Source of the DNA: Rhabdothermincola sediminis
GTDB lineage: Bacteria; Actinomycetota; Acidimicrobiia; Acidimicrobiales; Acidimicrobilacustridaceae
Assembly: GCF_014805525.1 (NCBI RefSeq)
Contig: NZ_JACFSZ010000010.1
Coordinates: 79,648 to 143,647 of the forward strand
DNA length: 64,000 nucleotides
Direction: 5' to 3'
Shown: positions 34,735 through 43,596 of the stretch, piece by piece
Layout of the letters: each line of letters starts with the position of its first letter
Position numbering within the stretch: position 1 is the first letter of the stretch
The notes under the pieces: generated by a model
Databases searched by the model: none
What the model saw: the letters and a program-made list of their open reading frames with translations, nothing else
Told to the model about the DNA's origin: nothing
Program-made: the position numbers and the translations under genes

Positions 34735-36291
34735 GTGAGCGAGCCGCCTTGGTGGAAGACCTCGGTCGTGTACCAGATCTATCCCCGATCCTTCTGCGAC
34801 ACGAACGGCGACGGGGTGGGCGACCTGGCGGGGATCCGCCGGCACCTCGATCACCTGGAGTGGTTGGGTGTCGACGCCATCTGGCTCTCGCCCTTCTACC
34901 GCTCACCGATGGCGGACTTCGGCTACGACATCAGCGACTACTGCGACGTGGACCCGCTGTTCGGCACGCTCGCCGACTTCGACGCCCTGGTCGAGGATGC
35001 GCACGACCGAGGCATCCGCATCATCGTCGACTGGGTGCCCAACCACACCTCGGACCAGCACCCGTGGTTCGTCGAGTCCCGCTCGGGGCGGGACAACCCC
35101 AGACGTGACTGGTATCTCTGGCGCGATCCGGCGCCCGGCGGTGGCCCCCCGAACAACTGGGTGGCGGCGTTCACCGGAGGTCCCGCATGGACCTACGACG
35201 ACGCGACCGGGCAGTACTACCTGCACTCCTTCCTCCCCGCGCAGCCCGATCTGAACTGGGCGAACCCCGAGGTGGTGGAGGCGATGCACGACGTGCTGCG
35301 GTTCTGGCTCGACCGGGGTGTCGACGGTTTCCGGGTCGACGTGGTCCACCTCATCGGCAAGGCCCCTGACCTGCCCGACGACCCCGAGGAGTACCTCCCG
35401 ATCCCCCATTCCGGCCTCAACCACCGCCCCGAGACCCACGAGCTGCTCCGAGGGCTCCGCCGACTCCTCGATTCCTATCCCGGCGACCGCATGATGGTCG
35501 GAGAGGTCTACCTCCTCGACACGACGATGGTGGCCACCTACTACGGATCGGGCGACGAGCTGCACCTGGCCTTCAACTTCCCGCCGCTGTACACGCCCTG
35601 GGACGCCGAACGCTGGCGTTCCCAGATCGAGATCGTGAGCCGGGAGCTGGACCCTATCGGCGCGTGGCCCACCTGGGTGCTCTCGAACCACGACAACAAG
35701 CGGCACCGCACCCGCTACGGGGGAAGCGAGGCGAGAGCGCGGGCCGCGGCCGTGCTGCTCCTCGGGTTGCGGGGCACACCGTTCCTCTACGCGGGCGAGG
35801 AGCTGGGCCTAGAGGACGCGGTGGTGCCCGACGATCGGGTGGTGGATCCCGGAGGTCGGGACGGGTGCCGGGCGCCGATCCCGTGGGAACCCGCACCGCC
35901 CCACGGCTGGGCCGGCGCCGATCCGTGGTTGCCGTGGCCACCGGAGCCAGGAACCCGGAACGTTGTGAGTGAGCGGGAGGACCCTGCCTCCATCCTGCAC
36001 CTCTACCGGCGTCTGCTCGCGGCCCGACGCCGCTCCCCCTCCCTCCGGGAGGGTGACCTGTCCCTGATCGATGCCCCGCCGGGAGTGCTCGCCTGGCGAC
36101 GCGCACACCAGTCGGGGGATGAACGGGTCCTCATCGTCAACTTCTCCGCCGAACGGGTGACCATGCCGCCATCCGGCCTCAGCGGGCTGGTCGAGGTGGC
36201 GAGCGACGGCTCAGGGGAGGGCGCCCTGTTCACGGGCGAGGTCGGCCCGGATCAGGCGCTGCTGATCGACCCCGGCGCCACCGCATCGTGA
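34735..36291 (+). CDS. GH13 alpha-glucosidase
   Basis: An exo-acting glucosidase of the oligo-1,6-glucosidase/alpha-glucosidase group. It starts 'EPPWWKTSVVYQIYPRSFCD'. Conserved regions are 'DWVPNHTSDQHPWF' (I), 'GFRVDVVHLIGK' with the nucleophile Asp (II), 'MVGEVYLLD' with the acid Glu (III) and 'VLSNHDNKRHRTRYG' (IV). 'GTPFLYAGEELGLED' follows, then a small C-terminal beta domain. 518 aa, no signal peptide, so it should act in the cytoplasm on imported or glycogen/trehalose-derived sugars. No sugar transporter is next to it. The start follows the leaderless pattern. Confidence 0.92.
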   Translation: MSEPPWWKTSVVYQIYPRSFCDTNGDGVGDLAGIRRHLDHLEWLGVDAIWLSPFYRSPMADFGYDISDYCDVDPLFGTLADFDALVEDAHDRGIRIIVDWVPNHTSDQHPWFVESRSGRDNPRRDWYLWRDPAPGGGPPNNWVAAFTGGPAWTYDDATGQYYLHSFLPAQPDLNWANPEVVEAMHDVLRFWLDRGVDGFRVDVVHLIGKAPDLPDDPEEYLPIPHSGLNHRPETHELLRGLRRLLDSYPGDRMMVGEVYLLDTTMVATYYGSGDELHLAFNFPPLYTPWDAERWRSQIEIVSRELDPIGAWPTWVLSNHDNKRHRTRYGGSEARARAAAVLLLGLRGTPFLYAGEELGLEDAVVPDDRVVDPGGRDGCRAPIPWEPAPPHGWAGADPWLPWPPEPGTRNVVSEREDPASILHLYRRLLAARRRSPSLREGDLSLIDAPPGVLAWRRAHQSGDERVLIVNFSAERVTMPPSGLSGLVEVASDGSGEGALFTGEVGPDQALLIDPGATAS

Positions 36292-36362
36292 ACCGCTAGG
36301 TCGAGCGCGGCCAGGGCAAGGGTTCGACCGCGCAAACCGGCCCGCTCGGAGTGACCAACCCC

Positions 36363-37529
36363 TCAGCCCACGGGGCGGTGCGAGCGCTCCTCGAGCACCA
36401 GCGTGCCCTTGCCGTCGAAGGCCAGCGCCGCATCCCCCTGAACCAGTTGACGTATCGGCTCGCCGACGAGCGCCGCCCGCCAGCCGTGCGCCAGGCGGGC
36501 GTCCTCGTCGCCGCGGAGGAACGCCTCCAGATCGGCGCGGGTCGCGAGCAAGGCGGTCTCGATCTCGAGGCGTCGGGCGAGCTGGCTCACCCACGCCGAG
36601 ACCAGGCTCACCGCCGGCCGAAGGTCACGGTCGAGCTCCCGCTCCCCTGCTGGTTCCGGCGGGCCCGGGGGACGCTGCCTGGCTTCCTCGATCACCTCCA
36701 GAAGCGCACGGGCCCGGCCGCCGCCCAAGTGACGGTCGTCGAGTCCCCGGATCTTGAACAGCCCGTGGGTGTCCGTCGGAGGCCGCTGGGCGATGGCGAC
36801 GATCGCCAGGTCGGGCATGACGAACCGGCTCGGCACGTCGAGCTCGATCGCCCGCATCTCGCGCCAAGCCGCGACCGCCCGGGCGATCTCCCGGGACCGC
36901 CCTTTGAGTTGGCGCGCTTCCCGTATCCGTCGCCAGGCCATTGAGGGGTCGCGGACTCCCCGCACCCGGCGCCGGATGTCGTCGCACTCGTCGAGCACCC
37001 ATTGCAGGCGCCCGCGCCCTTCGAGCTCCTCGACCAAGCGGTCCTGCGCCTCGAGCAGATGGGCCACGTCCGACGCCGCGTACTCGAGCTGGTTCCGTTG
37101 GAGCGGGCGGGCCAGCCAATCCGAGAGGCGGTCGGACTTGCGGACCGTGATGCCGAGCACGTGCTGGTACAGCGCGGTGAGCGACGGTGAGCTCATGCCG
37201 ACGAAGCCCGCCGCGATCTGGGTGTCGAAGAGCTGCGAGGGCACCACACCGCATGCCAGAGCGAGCACTTCCAAGTCCTGGTCGGATGCATGCAACACCG
37301 CGACCCCCGGTCCTTCAAGCACTCGACGCAGCGGGGTCACGTCGACCACCAGCGGATCGACGAGCGCGAGCCCACCTCGCCACGCGAGCTGGATCAGCGC
37401 CAGTTTCGGGAAGTAGGTGCGCTCCCGGTGGAACTCGGTGTCGAGTGCGTACCGAGGTTCATCCACCAGCTGCTCGACGACTTCCCCGAAAGCAGCGTCC
37501 GAGTCGATCACCTCATAGGTGGCGGCCAT
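36363..37529 (-). CDS. rnd: Ribonuclease D
   Basis: A 3'-5' exoribonuclease of the DEDDy group used in RNA maturation. The exonuclease motifs are 'YALDTEFHRERTY' (D, E), 'VLHASDQDLEVLA' (D) and 'LEYAASDVAHLLEAQ' (Y...D). HRDC-type helical domains follow ('AVAAWREMRAIELDVPSRFV'). The ATG at 37529 gives 388 aa, normal for actinobacteria. It faces the GH13 gene (71 nt between ends) and heads away from the rhodanese gene, 19 nt upstream on the same strand, so it is the last gene of a run that may start at mobA or further up. Confidence 0.92.
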   Translation of the reverse strand: MAATYEVIDSDAAFGEVVEQLVDEPRYALDTEFHRERTYFPKLALIQLAWRGGLALVDPLVVDVTPLRRVLEGPGVAVLHASDQDLEVLALACGVVPSQLFDTQIAAGFVGMSSPSLTALYQHVLGITVRKSDRLSDWLARPLQRNQLEYAASDVAHLLEAQDRLVEELEGRGRLQWVLDECDDIRRRVRGVRDPSMAWRRIREARQLKGRSREIARAVAAWREMRAIELDVPSRFVMPDLAIVAIAQRPPTDTHGLFKIRGLDDRHLGGGRARALLEVIEEARQRPPGPPEPAGERELDRDLRPAVSLVSAWVSQLARRLEIETALLATRADLEAFLRGDEDARLAHGWRAALVGEPIRQLVQGDAALAFDGKGTLVLEERSHRPVG

Positions 37530-37548
37530 CGTCCCGTTCTGCGACCGG

Positions 37549-37872
37549 TCAACCTGGATGAGGACCGGCGACGGTGGGCTTGCCGGCCTCGATCCACGCG
37601 AGGGTCCCACCAGCGACGTTGGTGGCGTCGACGCCCTGGCGGGCGAGGAACTCTGCTGCGCGGCGGCTCCGGACGCCCGACGCGCAGATGAACAGGACGG
37701 CGCGATCGACCGGGACCTCCTCGATGCGATCAGGCAGTTCGGCCAGTGGGATCAGGACCGCTCCTGGCACGTGCGCCTGCGCGTACTCGTGCGGCTCCCG
37801 CACGTCGATCACCGTCGCACCATCTGCGCAGCGCTTCTCCAGCTCGTCGACGTCGATCTCGGGGATGTCCAA
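37549..37872 (-). CDS. Single-domain rhodanese (sulfurtransferase)
   Basis: A 107-residue rhodanese domain carrying sulfur as a persulfide. It has 'VIDVREPHEYAQAHVPGA' and the active-site loop with Cys in 'FICASGVRSRRAAEFL'. Stand-alone domains of this type supply sulfur or act in thiosulfate/cyanide metabolism. It is 15 nt from mobA on the same strand, which suggests a link with molybdenum-cofactor or sulfur transfer, but no other Mo-cofactor gene is near. The call is secure, the pathway is inferred. Confidence 0.9.
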   Translation of the reverse strand: MDIPEIDVDELEKRCADGATVIDVREPHEYAQAHVPGAVLIPLAELPDRIEEVPVDRAVLFICASGVRSRRAAEFLARQGVDATNVAGGTLAWIEAGKPTVAGPHPG

Positions 37873-37887
37873 GGAGCCTCCTCGCGC

Positions 37888-38481
37888 TCAGGGGTCGCCC
37901 GAAGCGTACCGGTGGAGGTCTGCGGCGTCGTCGAGGTCCTCGAAGACTGGGGCCAACCCCTCGACCTCGACGACGTCGAGGCTGGCGAGGCCGTGGTGCA
38001 GCGAGCGCAGCCCGGTCTCGAACGCCGCCGCCAGAGCGGGCAAGGCCGAGCGACGGTACGCGACGGCCGAGAGCTGGCGACGCTGGTCCACGAACGGGAC
38101 CGCTGCCGCGGCAGAGCACGAGCGCAGGGAGGCCACCAGCCCCCGCACGGCGGCGGCATCGACCTCGGGCAGATCACACGCCAGCACCACCACGATCGGG
38201 TCGGTCGCCGACCCGAGCGCGGTGAGCACCCCGCCGAGAGGCCCCTGGCCTGGGTGCCGGTCCGCCACGTACTCGAACCCGAGCGCTCGCAGGTCCTCGC
38301 TGCGTCGCCCGCCCACGGCGAGCACCCGGCGAGCGCCCGCCTGAACGAGCGCCTGTTGCGGGTAGGTGCACAGCGGCGCGCCACGCACGATCACGAACGC
38401 CTTGTCGGTGCCCATGCGCACCGACGATCCACCGGTGAGGACCGCCCCGGTGAACGGTTCCAGCCGCTCACCCGTGCTCAT
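37888..38481 (-). CDS. mobA: Molybdenum cofactor guanylyltransferase
   Basis: Adds GMP to molybdopterin to form the guanine dinucleotide cofactor. The N-terminal nucleotide-binding loop is 'AVLTGGSSVRMGTDKAFV' (GGxSxRMGxDK). 'DRHPGQGPLGGVLTAL' and 'VVVLACDLPEVDAAAVR' are also typical. At 197 aa it has normal length. It lies 6 nt after the GT87-like membrane protein gene, so the two are in one transcript. The family also includes CTP-using MocA proteins; the motif fits MobA better. Confidence 0.87.
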   Translation of the reverse strand: MSTGERLEPFTGAVLTGGSSVRMGTDKAFVIVRGAPLCTYPQQALVQAGARRVLAVGGRRSEDLRALGFEYVADRHPGQGPLGGVLTALGSATDPIVVVLACDLPEVDAAAVRGLVASLRSCSAAAAVPFVDQRRQLSAVAYRRSALPALAAAFETGLRSLHHGLASLDVVEVEGLAPVFEDLDDAADLHRYASGDP

Positions 38482-38487
38482 GGCCGC

Positions 38488-39690
38488 TCACCCCGCCACC
38501 CCGACTGGCGTGCCCCGAGCAGAGGATGCAGCCTGCAGCGCCTCACTGGCCGGCGGCCGGTACCCCACCACGAGCACGACGGTGACCAGCGTGAGCGCAT
38601 TGTGGGCCAGGACGCCAGCGGCGCGGAGGGCATGGTTCCCGTCGTCGAGCAACGCCCAACCCCACCAGCCGAGGGGCAGGAGCAGCAGCAGGGACACGAC
38701 GCCGGCCCACGCGTCGCGGACCCGATCCCGACCGTCCGCCACCAGCGCGCCGACCATCGGGAGCAACCAGACGAAGTGGTGGAGCCACGAGATCGGCGAC
38801 ACCAGCAAGCCCAGCGCGGCAGTGACCGCAACTCCGCCGAGCTCGTCGCCTGCGCGGTGGGCCTCCCGCGCCCGGTGCAGGCCGATCACCACCACCGCGG
38901 CCGACACCACCAGCCACACGACACCTCGTGCGTGAGCGGGGACCATCCGGTTCACGGCACCGAGCACCGACTGGTTGGACGTGTAGGCCAACGAACCGGT
39001 GACCCGCTCGCCGTGGAACACCGCGTCGGACCAGTAGTCGATCGAGGCGGCGGGCAGCACGACGAACGCCAGACCGCTGCAGGCGGCGAAGGCCGCCACG
39101 GCGGTGCCAGCGGCGCGGAGCCGGCCGGTGACCGCCAGGTAGACGATGAACACCGCGGGGGTCAGCTTCAGCGCGCTGGCCACCCCGATGAGCGTGCCCT
39201 GCGGCCAGCGCCCGCGGACCGCGAAGAGATCGACCAGGCACGCCAGCACCAAGAAGACGTTGACCTGACCCATGGCCACGTGCTCCGCGAACGGTCGGGC
39301 CAGCACGGCCAGCACGCAGGCACCCCCGAAGAGCAGCGGTCGCACATCTGCACCCACCGCCTCGACGGCACGCCGGAACGAGAGCCACACCACACCCACC
39401 AGTGCGAGGGTCGATGCCAGCGTCCAGAGGAACTGGCCCCACCATTGCCCGAACGGCGCGGTGAGCACCGCCACCAGGGCGGCGAAGGGCGGGTAGGTGA
39501 ACACCAGATCACCGCCCCCGGAGCGGTACCCGAAACGACCGGCGAGCACGTCCCGGCCAGCGTGCTTGTACACGTCGAGATCGATGAGCGGGTGGAGCGG
39601 CTGATGCACGACGTAGCGCCACGCGACGGCCGTCGCGGCGACCATCACGCCTGCGATGCCCACCGCCACCGCGATGTGGCGCCGGGTCAC
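38488..39690 (-). CDS. GT87/DUF2029 polyprenyl-phosphate-dependent mannosyltransferase-like protein
   Basis: A polytopic membrane protein of 400 residues with about ten helices. After the first helix, a periplasmic loop reads 'LIDLDVYKHAGRDVLAGRFG' and 'LVFTYPPFAALVAVL', the DUF2029 signature with its catalytic Asp ('DLDVY') and YPP motif. 'GQVNVFLVLACLVD' is also typical. In mycobacteria such enzymes add alpha-1,2-mannose to lipomannan from polyprenyl-phosphomannose. GTG 39690 is chosen because upstream sequence in frame is Ser/Arg-rich and not protein-like. Substrate here is unproved. Confidence 0.82.
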   Translation of the reverse strand: MTRRHIAVAVGIAGVMVAATAVAWRYVVHQPLHPLIDLDVYKHAGRDVLAGRFGYRSGGGDLVFTYPPFAALVAVLTAPFGQWWGQFLWTLASTLALVGVVWLSFRRAVEAVGADVRPLLFGGACVLAVLARPFAEHVAMGQVNVFLVLACLVDLFAVRGRWPQGTLIGVASALKLTPAVFIVYLAVTGRLRAAGTAVAAFAACSGLAFVVLPAASIDYWSDAVFHGERVTGSLAYTSNQSVLGAVNRMVPAHARGVVWLVVSAAVVVIGLHRAREAHRAGDELGGVAVTAALGLLVSPISWLHHFVWLLPMVGALVADGRDRVRDAWAGVVSLLLLLPLGWWGWALLDDGNHALRAAGVLAHNALTLVTVVLVVGYRPPASEALQAASSARGTPVGVAG

Positions 39691-39754
39691 GAGCCGGTCC
39701 AGGTGGGACCCGGGCTGCTGCGACGAGGAGCAGGTGGACCCCACCGGTATCGGC

Positions 39755-40201
39755 TCAGCGCTGGTCCGGCGGTGGCCAGGTCGGATCGAGCTGGCGGAGG
39801 AAGCGCGCACACCGCTCTTCCTCGTCCAGCTCACCGATCGCACCGGCCGCGGCCCGCAGCCCGTCAAGCGCCCGGAGAAACCCGCGGTTGGTCTCGTGCT
39901 CCCACCGAACGTACCCCGAGCCCCGCCAGCCTCCGGCCCGCAGCGCGTCCAGCCCGCGGTGGTAACCCACCCGGAAGTACGCGTACCGCTCGATCTCGTC
40001 CCGTCCACGGAGGCCGAGCTGCGCCCAGGCGTCGAGGTAGCGGGGGTAGCGGGCCACGACCGACGCGATGGCGTCGCGCTGGCGCGCTGCCGGCTCCGAG
40101 AGGGCTCGATCCAATGCCTCGGCCGCCTCGGTGGGTGGCGGGGGGAGGATGGTCTCCGGCGGCCCGGCGGGGGTCAGGTTCACGGGGCTGTGGTCGGCCA
40201 T
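39755..40201 (-). CDS. DUF3151 protein
   Basis: 148 residues. It matches the actinobacterial DUF3151 pattern: 'ARYPRYLDAWAQLGLRGRDE', 'YAYFRVGYHRGLDALRAGGW', 'HETNRGFLRALDGL' and 'DEEERCARFLRQLDP'. The function is unknown. It is all helical, cytoplasmic and widely kept in actinobacteria, usually near central-metabolism genes. The ATG at 40201 is set by a TAGGTT box ending 7 nt upstream (40209-40214), so it has its own leaderless promoter. Confidence 0.82.
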   Translation of the reverse strand: MADHSPVNLTPAGPPETILPPPPTEAAEALDRALSEPAARQRDAIASVVARYPRYLDAWAQLGLRGRDEIERYAYFRVGYHRGLDALRAGGWRGSGYVRWEHETNRGFLRALDGLRAAAGAIGELDEEERCARFLRQLDPTWPPPDQR

Positions 40202-40232
40202 CCACGCCAACCTAGACGACGATGGCAACCGG

Positions 40233-41036
40233 TCAGCGGCCGGCCGCGGCCCGCTCGACCGCCCGGCGGACGAACGACGCGAACGCGTCGGGATGGCTCG
40301 TGTGGGCATCGTGGCCGGCACCCGGGATGCGGACCAGCTCACCGTCCCGAACGGAAGTGGCGAGCTCCTCCGCCGCCCGGCGATGGCGGTCCGCCGCCGC
40401 GGTGCCGCAGCCGGCGACGACCGGGCAGGTGATCGCTGCCGGGTCGTAGGCCTGACGGGTACGGACCGATCGCAGATCGGCGAGGAGGGCCCGGCCCTCG
40501 GCTCGTCGCTGCGCCTGCGTCGACCGCGGGAGCTGCTCCCAGCGTTCATCGCCGATCACCCGGCGCATGAACCGCTCCACGGCGATACCTGCTGCCTCCG
40601 AGCCTTCCCCCGAGAGGGGATCTTCCAGCCGCGATCGCTCCGGCCACCACGGTGCCCACGGCATGGGGGCCTCGAACGCGGCCACCGCCAGCGCCAGCAG
40701 CGGCTCACGCTCGGCCGTGGCGAGCGCGATCACGCCGCCGAGACTGTGGCCCACCAGGACGGCCGGCTCATCGGCCAGCACCTCCACCAGGTCAGCAACC
40801 ATGGCATCGAGATCAGCCGCCTCCCCGCTCTCGAGGGACCGCCCATAGCCCCGACGGTCGTAGCGCACCAGCTCGAGGTCCGGAAGACGCCGTGCGACCT
40901 TGAGGAACGCCGCGGCCCGGTCGAGCGTGCCGTGCACGAAGACCACCCGAGGAGCGGGGAGTGAACCCGCCTCGGTGCACGCGGGGTGGCGGTACACGGC
41001 TAGCTCGGCCTGTGGCCTGCGGCTGGCTCCGCTCAC
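40233..41036 (-). CDS. Alpha/beta hydrolase
   Basis: 267 residues with the alpha/beta-hydrolase core: oxyanion motif 'VVFVHGTLDRAAAF', nucleophile Ser in 'VLVGHSLGGVIAL' and catalytic His in 'PGAGHDAHTSHP'. A helical cap lies between ('FEAPMPWAPWWPERS'). The substrate cannot be told; esterase, lactonase or haloperoxidase-like activities are all possible. Its GTG overlaps the pyruvate kinase stop (GTGA), so it is translated with pyk. Confidence 0.82.
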   Translation of the reverse strand: MSGASRRPQAELAVYRHPACTEAGSLPAPRVVFVHGTLDRAAAFLKVARRLPDLELVRYDRRGYGRSLESGEAADLDAMVADLVEVLADEPAVLVGHSLGGVIALATAEREPLLALAVAAFEAPMPWAPWWPERSRLEDPLSGEGSEAAGIAVERFMRRVIGDERWEQLPRSTQAQRRAEGRALLADLRSVRTRQAYDPAAITCPVVAGCGTAAADRHRRAAEELATSVRDGELVRIPGAGHDAHTSHPDAFASFVRRAVERAAAGR

Positions 41037-42463
41037 GGGATACGCAGGAGACGCAGTGTGTCCGTTGCCCGGCCGGCGAGCTCCCCGGTCCCGAACAGGA
41101 GCACCACCAGATCACCCGGCTTCACCTCGCCGAGGCGCAACGCCTCGGCGATGGCGGCTGGCACCAGGTGATCGGCGCGCTCGGTGCCCTCGAGGTGGTA
41201 GGGCACCGAGCCCCAACTCATCGTGAGCTGGCGCACCGTGCGCTCGTGGGTGCTGAAGCCGATGATCCGCGCCCGAGGTCGGAACCGGGCGATCGAGCGG
41301 ACCGTGAAGCCGCTGCGGGAGATGCAGATGATGGCCGCGGCGTTGGTCGCCGCGGCCGCCCGGTGTGCCGCACTGGTCATCGCGTCGGTGATGGCGTTGG
41401 CCGGGTCGGTCGCGTCCCGCTCGATCGTTTGCAGCTGGTCGGCCCAGGTGTCGTAGTCGAACTCGTCGTCGGCCCGCTCGGCGATGCGAGCCATGGTCGC
41501 CACGGCGTGCACCGGGTCGACGCCCACCGCGCTCTCACCGGAGAGCATCAAAGCGCTCGAACCGTCGAACACGGCGTTCGCCACGTCGGAGGCCTCGGCG
41601 CGGGTGGGGATCGGTGCCTGGATCATCGACTCGAGCATCTGGGTAGCCGTGATGGCCGGGCGGCCGAGCGCGATGCACCGGTGGATGATCCGCTTCTGCA
41701 GGTGCGGGAGCTCTTCGATCGGGAACTCCGAACCGAGATCCCCGCGGGCCACCATCACCGCGCCCGACGCCTCGATGATTCCGTCGAGGTTCTCCACCGC
41801 AGCCCGGGTCTCGACCTTGGCCACGATGAGCGGGCCCCGCGGGTGAGGTTCCACCCCCACCCGGCGGACGTCATGGGCCGAGCGAACGAACGACAGCGCC
41901 ACCATGTCCACGTCGACGTCGATGAACGCGTCGAGACAACGCAGGTCCTCGGAAGTCGGGCTGGTGAGCCGGAGCCGGTCGGAAGGGATGTGGATGCCCG
42001 GCCGCCCCTTCAGGACCCCCCCGTGGATGACGCTCACCTCGATGTGGTCGTCGGCGCGACCCAGCGCCTCCACCACCACCGCGCCGTCACCGAAGGCGAC
42101 GGTGTCACCGGGGTGGATGTCGGACAGCAGCTGGTCGTAGTCGACCTGGATCACCTCGGCGGTGCTGGTCCCCGTCCCGGGCGTCAGCCTGAGACGCTGA
42201 CCTTCCAGCAGGAGCAGGCCTTCGTCGGGCACGGCTCCGGCACGGACTTTCGGACCGGGTAGGTCGACGAGGATGCCGACCGTGCGCCCGAAGTCGGCGG
42301 CCGCCTTGCGGACCCGGTGGTAGCGGGCCAGCGCCTGCTCGAGGCTCTCGTGGGCGAGACTCAGTCGCGCCACGTCCATCCCGGCCTCGATCATCCCCTT
42401 CAGCACCGCCTCGGAATCGGACGTGGGCCCGATGGTGGCGATGATCTTGGTACGGCGTGGCAT
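41033..42463 (-). CDS. pyk: Pyruvate kinase
   Basis: Last step of glycolysis, phosphoenolpyruvate plus ADP to pyruvate and ATP. It begins 'PRRTKIIATIGPTSDSEAVL'. The active-site regions 'VMVARGDLGSEFP' and 'RPAITATQMLESMI' and the C-terminal allosteric-domain block 'CISRSGFTVRSIARFRP' are present. At 476 aa it has normal bacterial length. A TAGCGT box (42470-42475) ends 6 nt before the ATG, indicating a leaderless message. It is divergent from the histidine phosphatase gene with 37 nt between starts. Confidence 0.95.
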   Translation of the reverse strand: MPRRTKIIATIGPTSDSEAVLKGMIEAGMDVARLSLAHESLEQALARYHRVRKAAADFGRTVGILVDLPGPKVRAGAVPDEGLLLLEGQRLRLTPGTGTSTAEVIQVDYDQLLSDIHPGDTVAFGDGAVVVEALGRADDHIEVSVIHGGVLKGRPGIHIPSDRLRLTSPTSEDLRCLDAFIDVDVDMVALSFVRSAHDVRRVGVEPHPRGPLIVAKVETRAAVENLDGIIEASGAVMVARGDLGSEFPIEELPHLQKRIIHRCIALGRPAITATQMLESMIQAPIPTRAEASDVANAVFDGSSALMLSGESAVGVDPVHAVATMARIAERADDEFDYDTWADQLQTIERDATDPANAITDAMTSAAHRAAAATNAAAIICISRSGFTVRSIARFRPRARIIGFSTHERTVRQLTMSWGSVPYHLEGTERADHLVPAAIAEALRLGEVKPGDLVVLLFGTGELAGRATDTLRLLRIP

Positions 42464-42469
42464 GCCCCA

Positions 42470-42489
42470 ACGCTAGCGGCACCTAGGCT
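42470..42489. promoter_or_regulatory. Divergent -10 boxes for pyk and the histidine phosphatase
   Basis: On the minus strand TAGCGT (42475-42470) ends 6 nt before the pyk ATG. On the plus strand TAGGCT (42484-42489) ends 11 nt before the ATG at 42501. The two promoters are packed into one 37-nt gap. Confidence 0.4.
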
Positions 42490-42500
42490 CGGATCCCGTC

Positions 42501-43094
42501 ATGGAGCTCCTGCTCATCCGGCACGCCAGACCGTTCCGCGGCACTGCCACGGAGGGACCGGCCGACCCGTCGCTCGACCCGGTCGGGGCCCGCCAAGCAG
42601 CACGCCTGAGCGACTGGCTCGCCCGGGAGGAGATCGACGCGGTCTACAGCAGCCCGCTGGCCAGGGCCCGGGAGACGGCCGCGCCACTCGCCACTCGGAT
42701 CGGCGTCGATCCTGTGATCGAAGAGGGGGTGGCGGAATGGGATCGTGACGCGCCGGCCTACATCCCCCTCGAGGAGCTACGAGCGACCGGACACCCCTGG
42801 TGGCAGGCGATGGCCGCTGGCGACTGGGACCTGCTCGGGGTCGACCCGGAGGCGTTCGGGCAGCGGGTCGTCGCCGCCATCGACGCCATCGCGGCCCGGC
42901 ACCCCTCCCAACGGGTGGCGGTCGTCTGCCACGGCGGGGTCATCAACTTTTATCTCGCCGAGGTGCTCGGCCTCGGCCAGCGCCTGTTCTTCCAACCCAC
43001 CTACACCTCGATCAGCCGGGTCCTGGTGTCGCGCGCCGGCGTCCGCTCGCTCGAGACGCTCAACGAGCGTGCCCATCTGCGGGACCTCGCCTAG
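42501..43094 (+). CDS. Histidine phosphatase family protein
   Basis: 197 residues of the phosphoglycerate-mutase-like superfamily. The phospho-His motif is 'LLIRHARPF' near the N-terminus; 'VYSSPLARARETAAPLA' and the second His in 'VAVVCHGGVINFYL' complete the site. The family includes phosphatases of sugars, nucleotides and cofactors; the substrate is not evident. It is not a glycolytic mutase by length. It is divergent from pyk. Confidence 0.88.
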   Translation: MELLLIRHARPFRGTATEGPADPSLDPVGARQAARLSDWLAREEIDAVYSSPLARARETAAPLATRIGVDPVIEEGVAEWDRDAPAYIPLEELRATGHPWWQAMAAGDWDLLGVDPEAFGQRVVAAIDAIAARHPSQRVAVVCHGGVINFYLAEVLGLGQRLFFQPTYTSISRVLVSRAGVRSLETLNERAHLRDLA

Positions 43095-43112
43095 CTGGGC
43101 GAGGCGTCCGGG

Positions 43113-43580
43113 TCAGGTCGCCCGCTCCCACACGGTCGACCGGGAGGGAGCCTTCCTTCCGAGGGCCTCGATCAGGCGCTGCGAATCGAAGCCCGGCAGG
43201 AGCTGCAGTTGCTCCACCAGGCCGGTGTCCTCGATCCGGTCGAGCGGAACCAGGCATCCCCGGGCGGAATCGCCGGCGAGGACCACCACCCCCCCGTACC
43301 GCCCGTGCGGGCCGCGCTGGGCCGTCACCACCTCCACCTCGGTGAGCTCGCCCCACTCAACCACCTCCTCGCGCCCGTCGGCGAGCACTCGTCGAGCGCC
43401 GAACTCGTCGACGCGGAGCTCCACGGTGGCCGAGCGCATCTCGCGGCGGCGAGCTTCGTTCCGGGCCACGGCGAGCAGCACCACCACCGGCGACATCATC
43501 AGCACCACCCCCAGCCAGCCCACGGTCACCGCACCCCACGATCGCCATGCCGCGCACGGAACGTGCCCTCCCGTCGCCAA
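43113..43580 (-). CDS. Small membrane protein, PH-like, unknown
   Basis: 155 residues. One membrane helix ('WLGVVLMMSPVVVLLAVARN') is followed by a soluble beta-rich part ('TVELRVDEFGARRVLADG', 'WGELTEVEVVTAQRGP', 'GGVVVLAGDSARGCLVPL') and a short helix ('LVEQLQLLPGFDSQRLIEAL'). The pattern resembles bacterial PH-domain membrane proteins, but this is only a structural guess. The exact start is unclear because the first ~15 residues are weak. It lies 16 nt downstream of the SirB1-like gene on the same strand. Confidence 0.6.
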   Translation of the reverse strand: MATGGHVPCAAWRSWGAVTVGWLGVVLMMSPVVVLLAVARNEARRREMRSATVELRVDEFGARRVLADGREEVVEWGELTEVEVVTAQRGPHGRYGGVVVLAGDSARGCLVPLDRIEDTGLVEQLQLLPGFDSQRLIEALGRKAPSRSTVWERAT

Positions 43581-43596
43581 CCTGCGGAGGCGGGCA

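Noticed and set aside
36292..36362. 'gggttcgacc' in a gap, like a tRNA T-arm.
   Set aside because: No acceptor, D-arm or anticodon stem can be drawn in the 71-nt gap between convergent genes.
37519..40215. A plus-strand open frame of about 900 codons.
   Set aside because: It is antisense to four well-recognised minus-strand genes (rnd, rhodanese, mobA, GT87) and has shadow-frame composition (His/Arg/Gln-rich).
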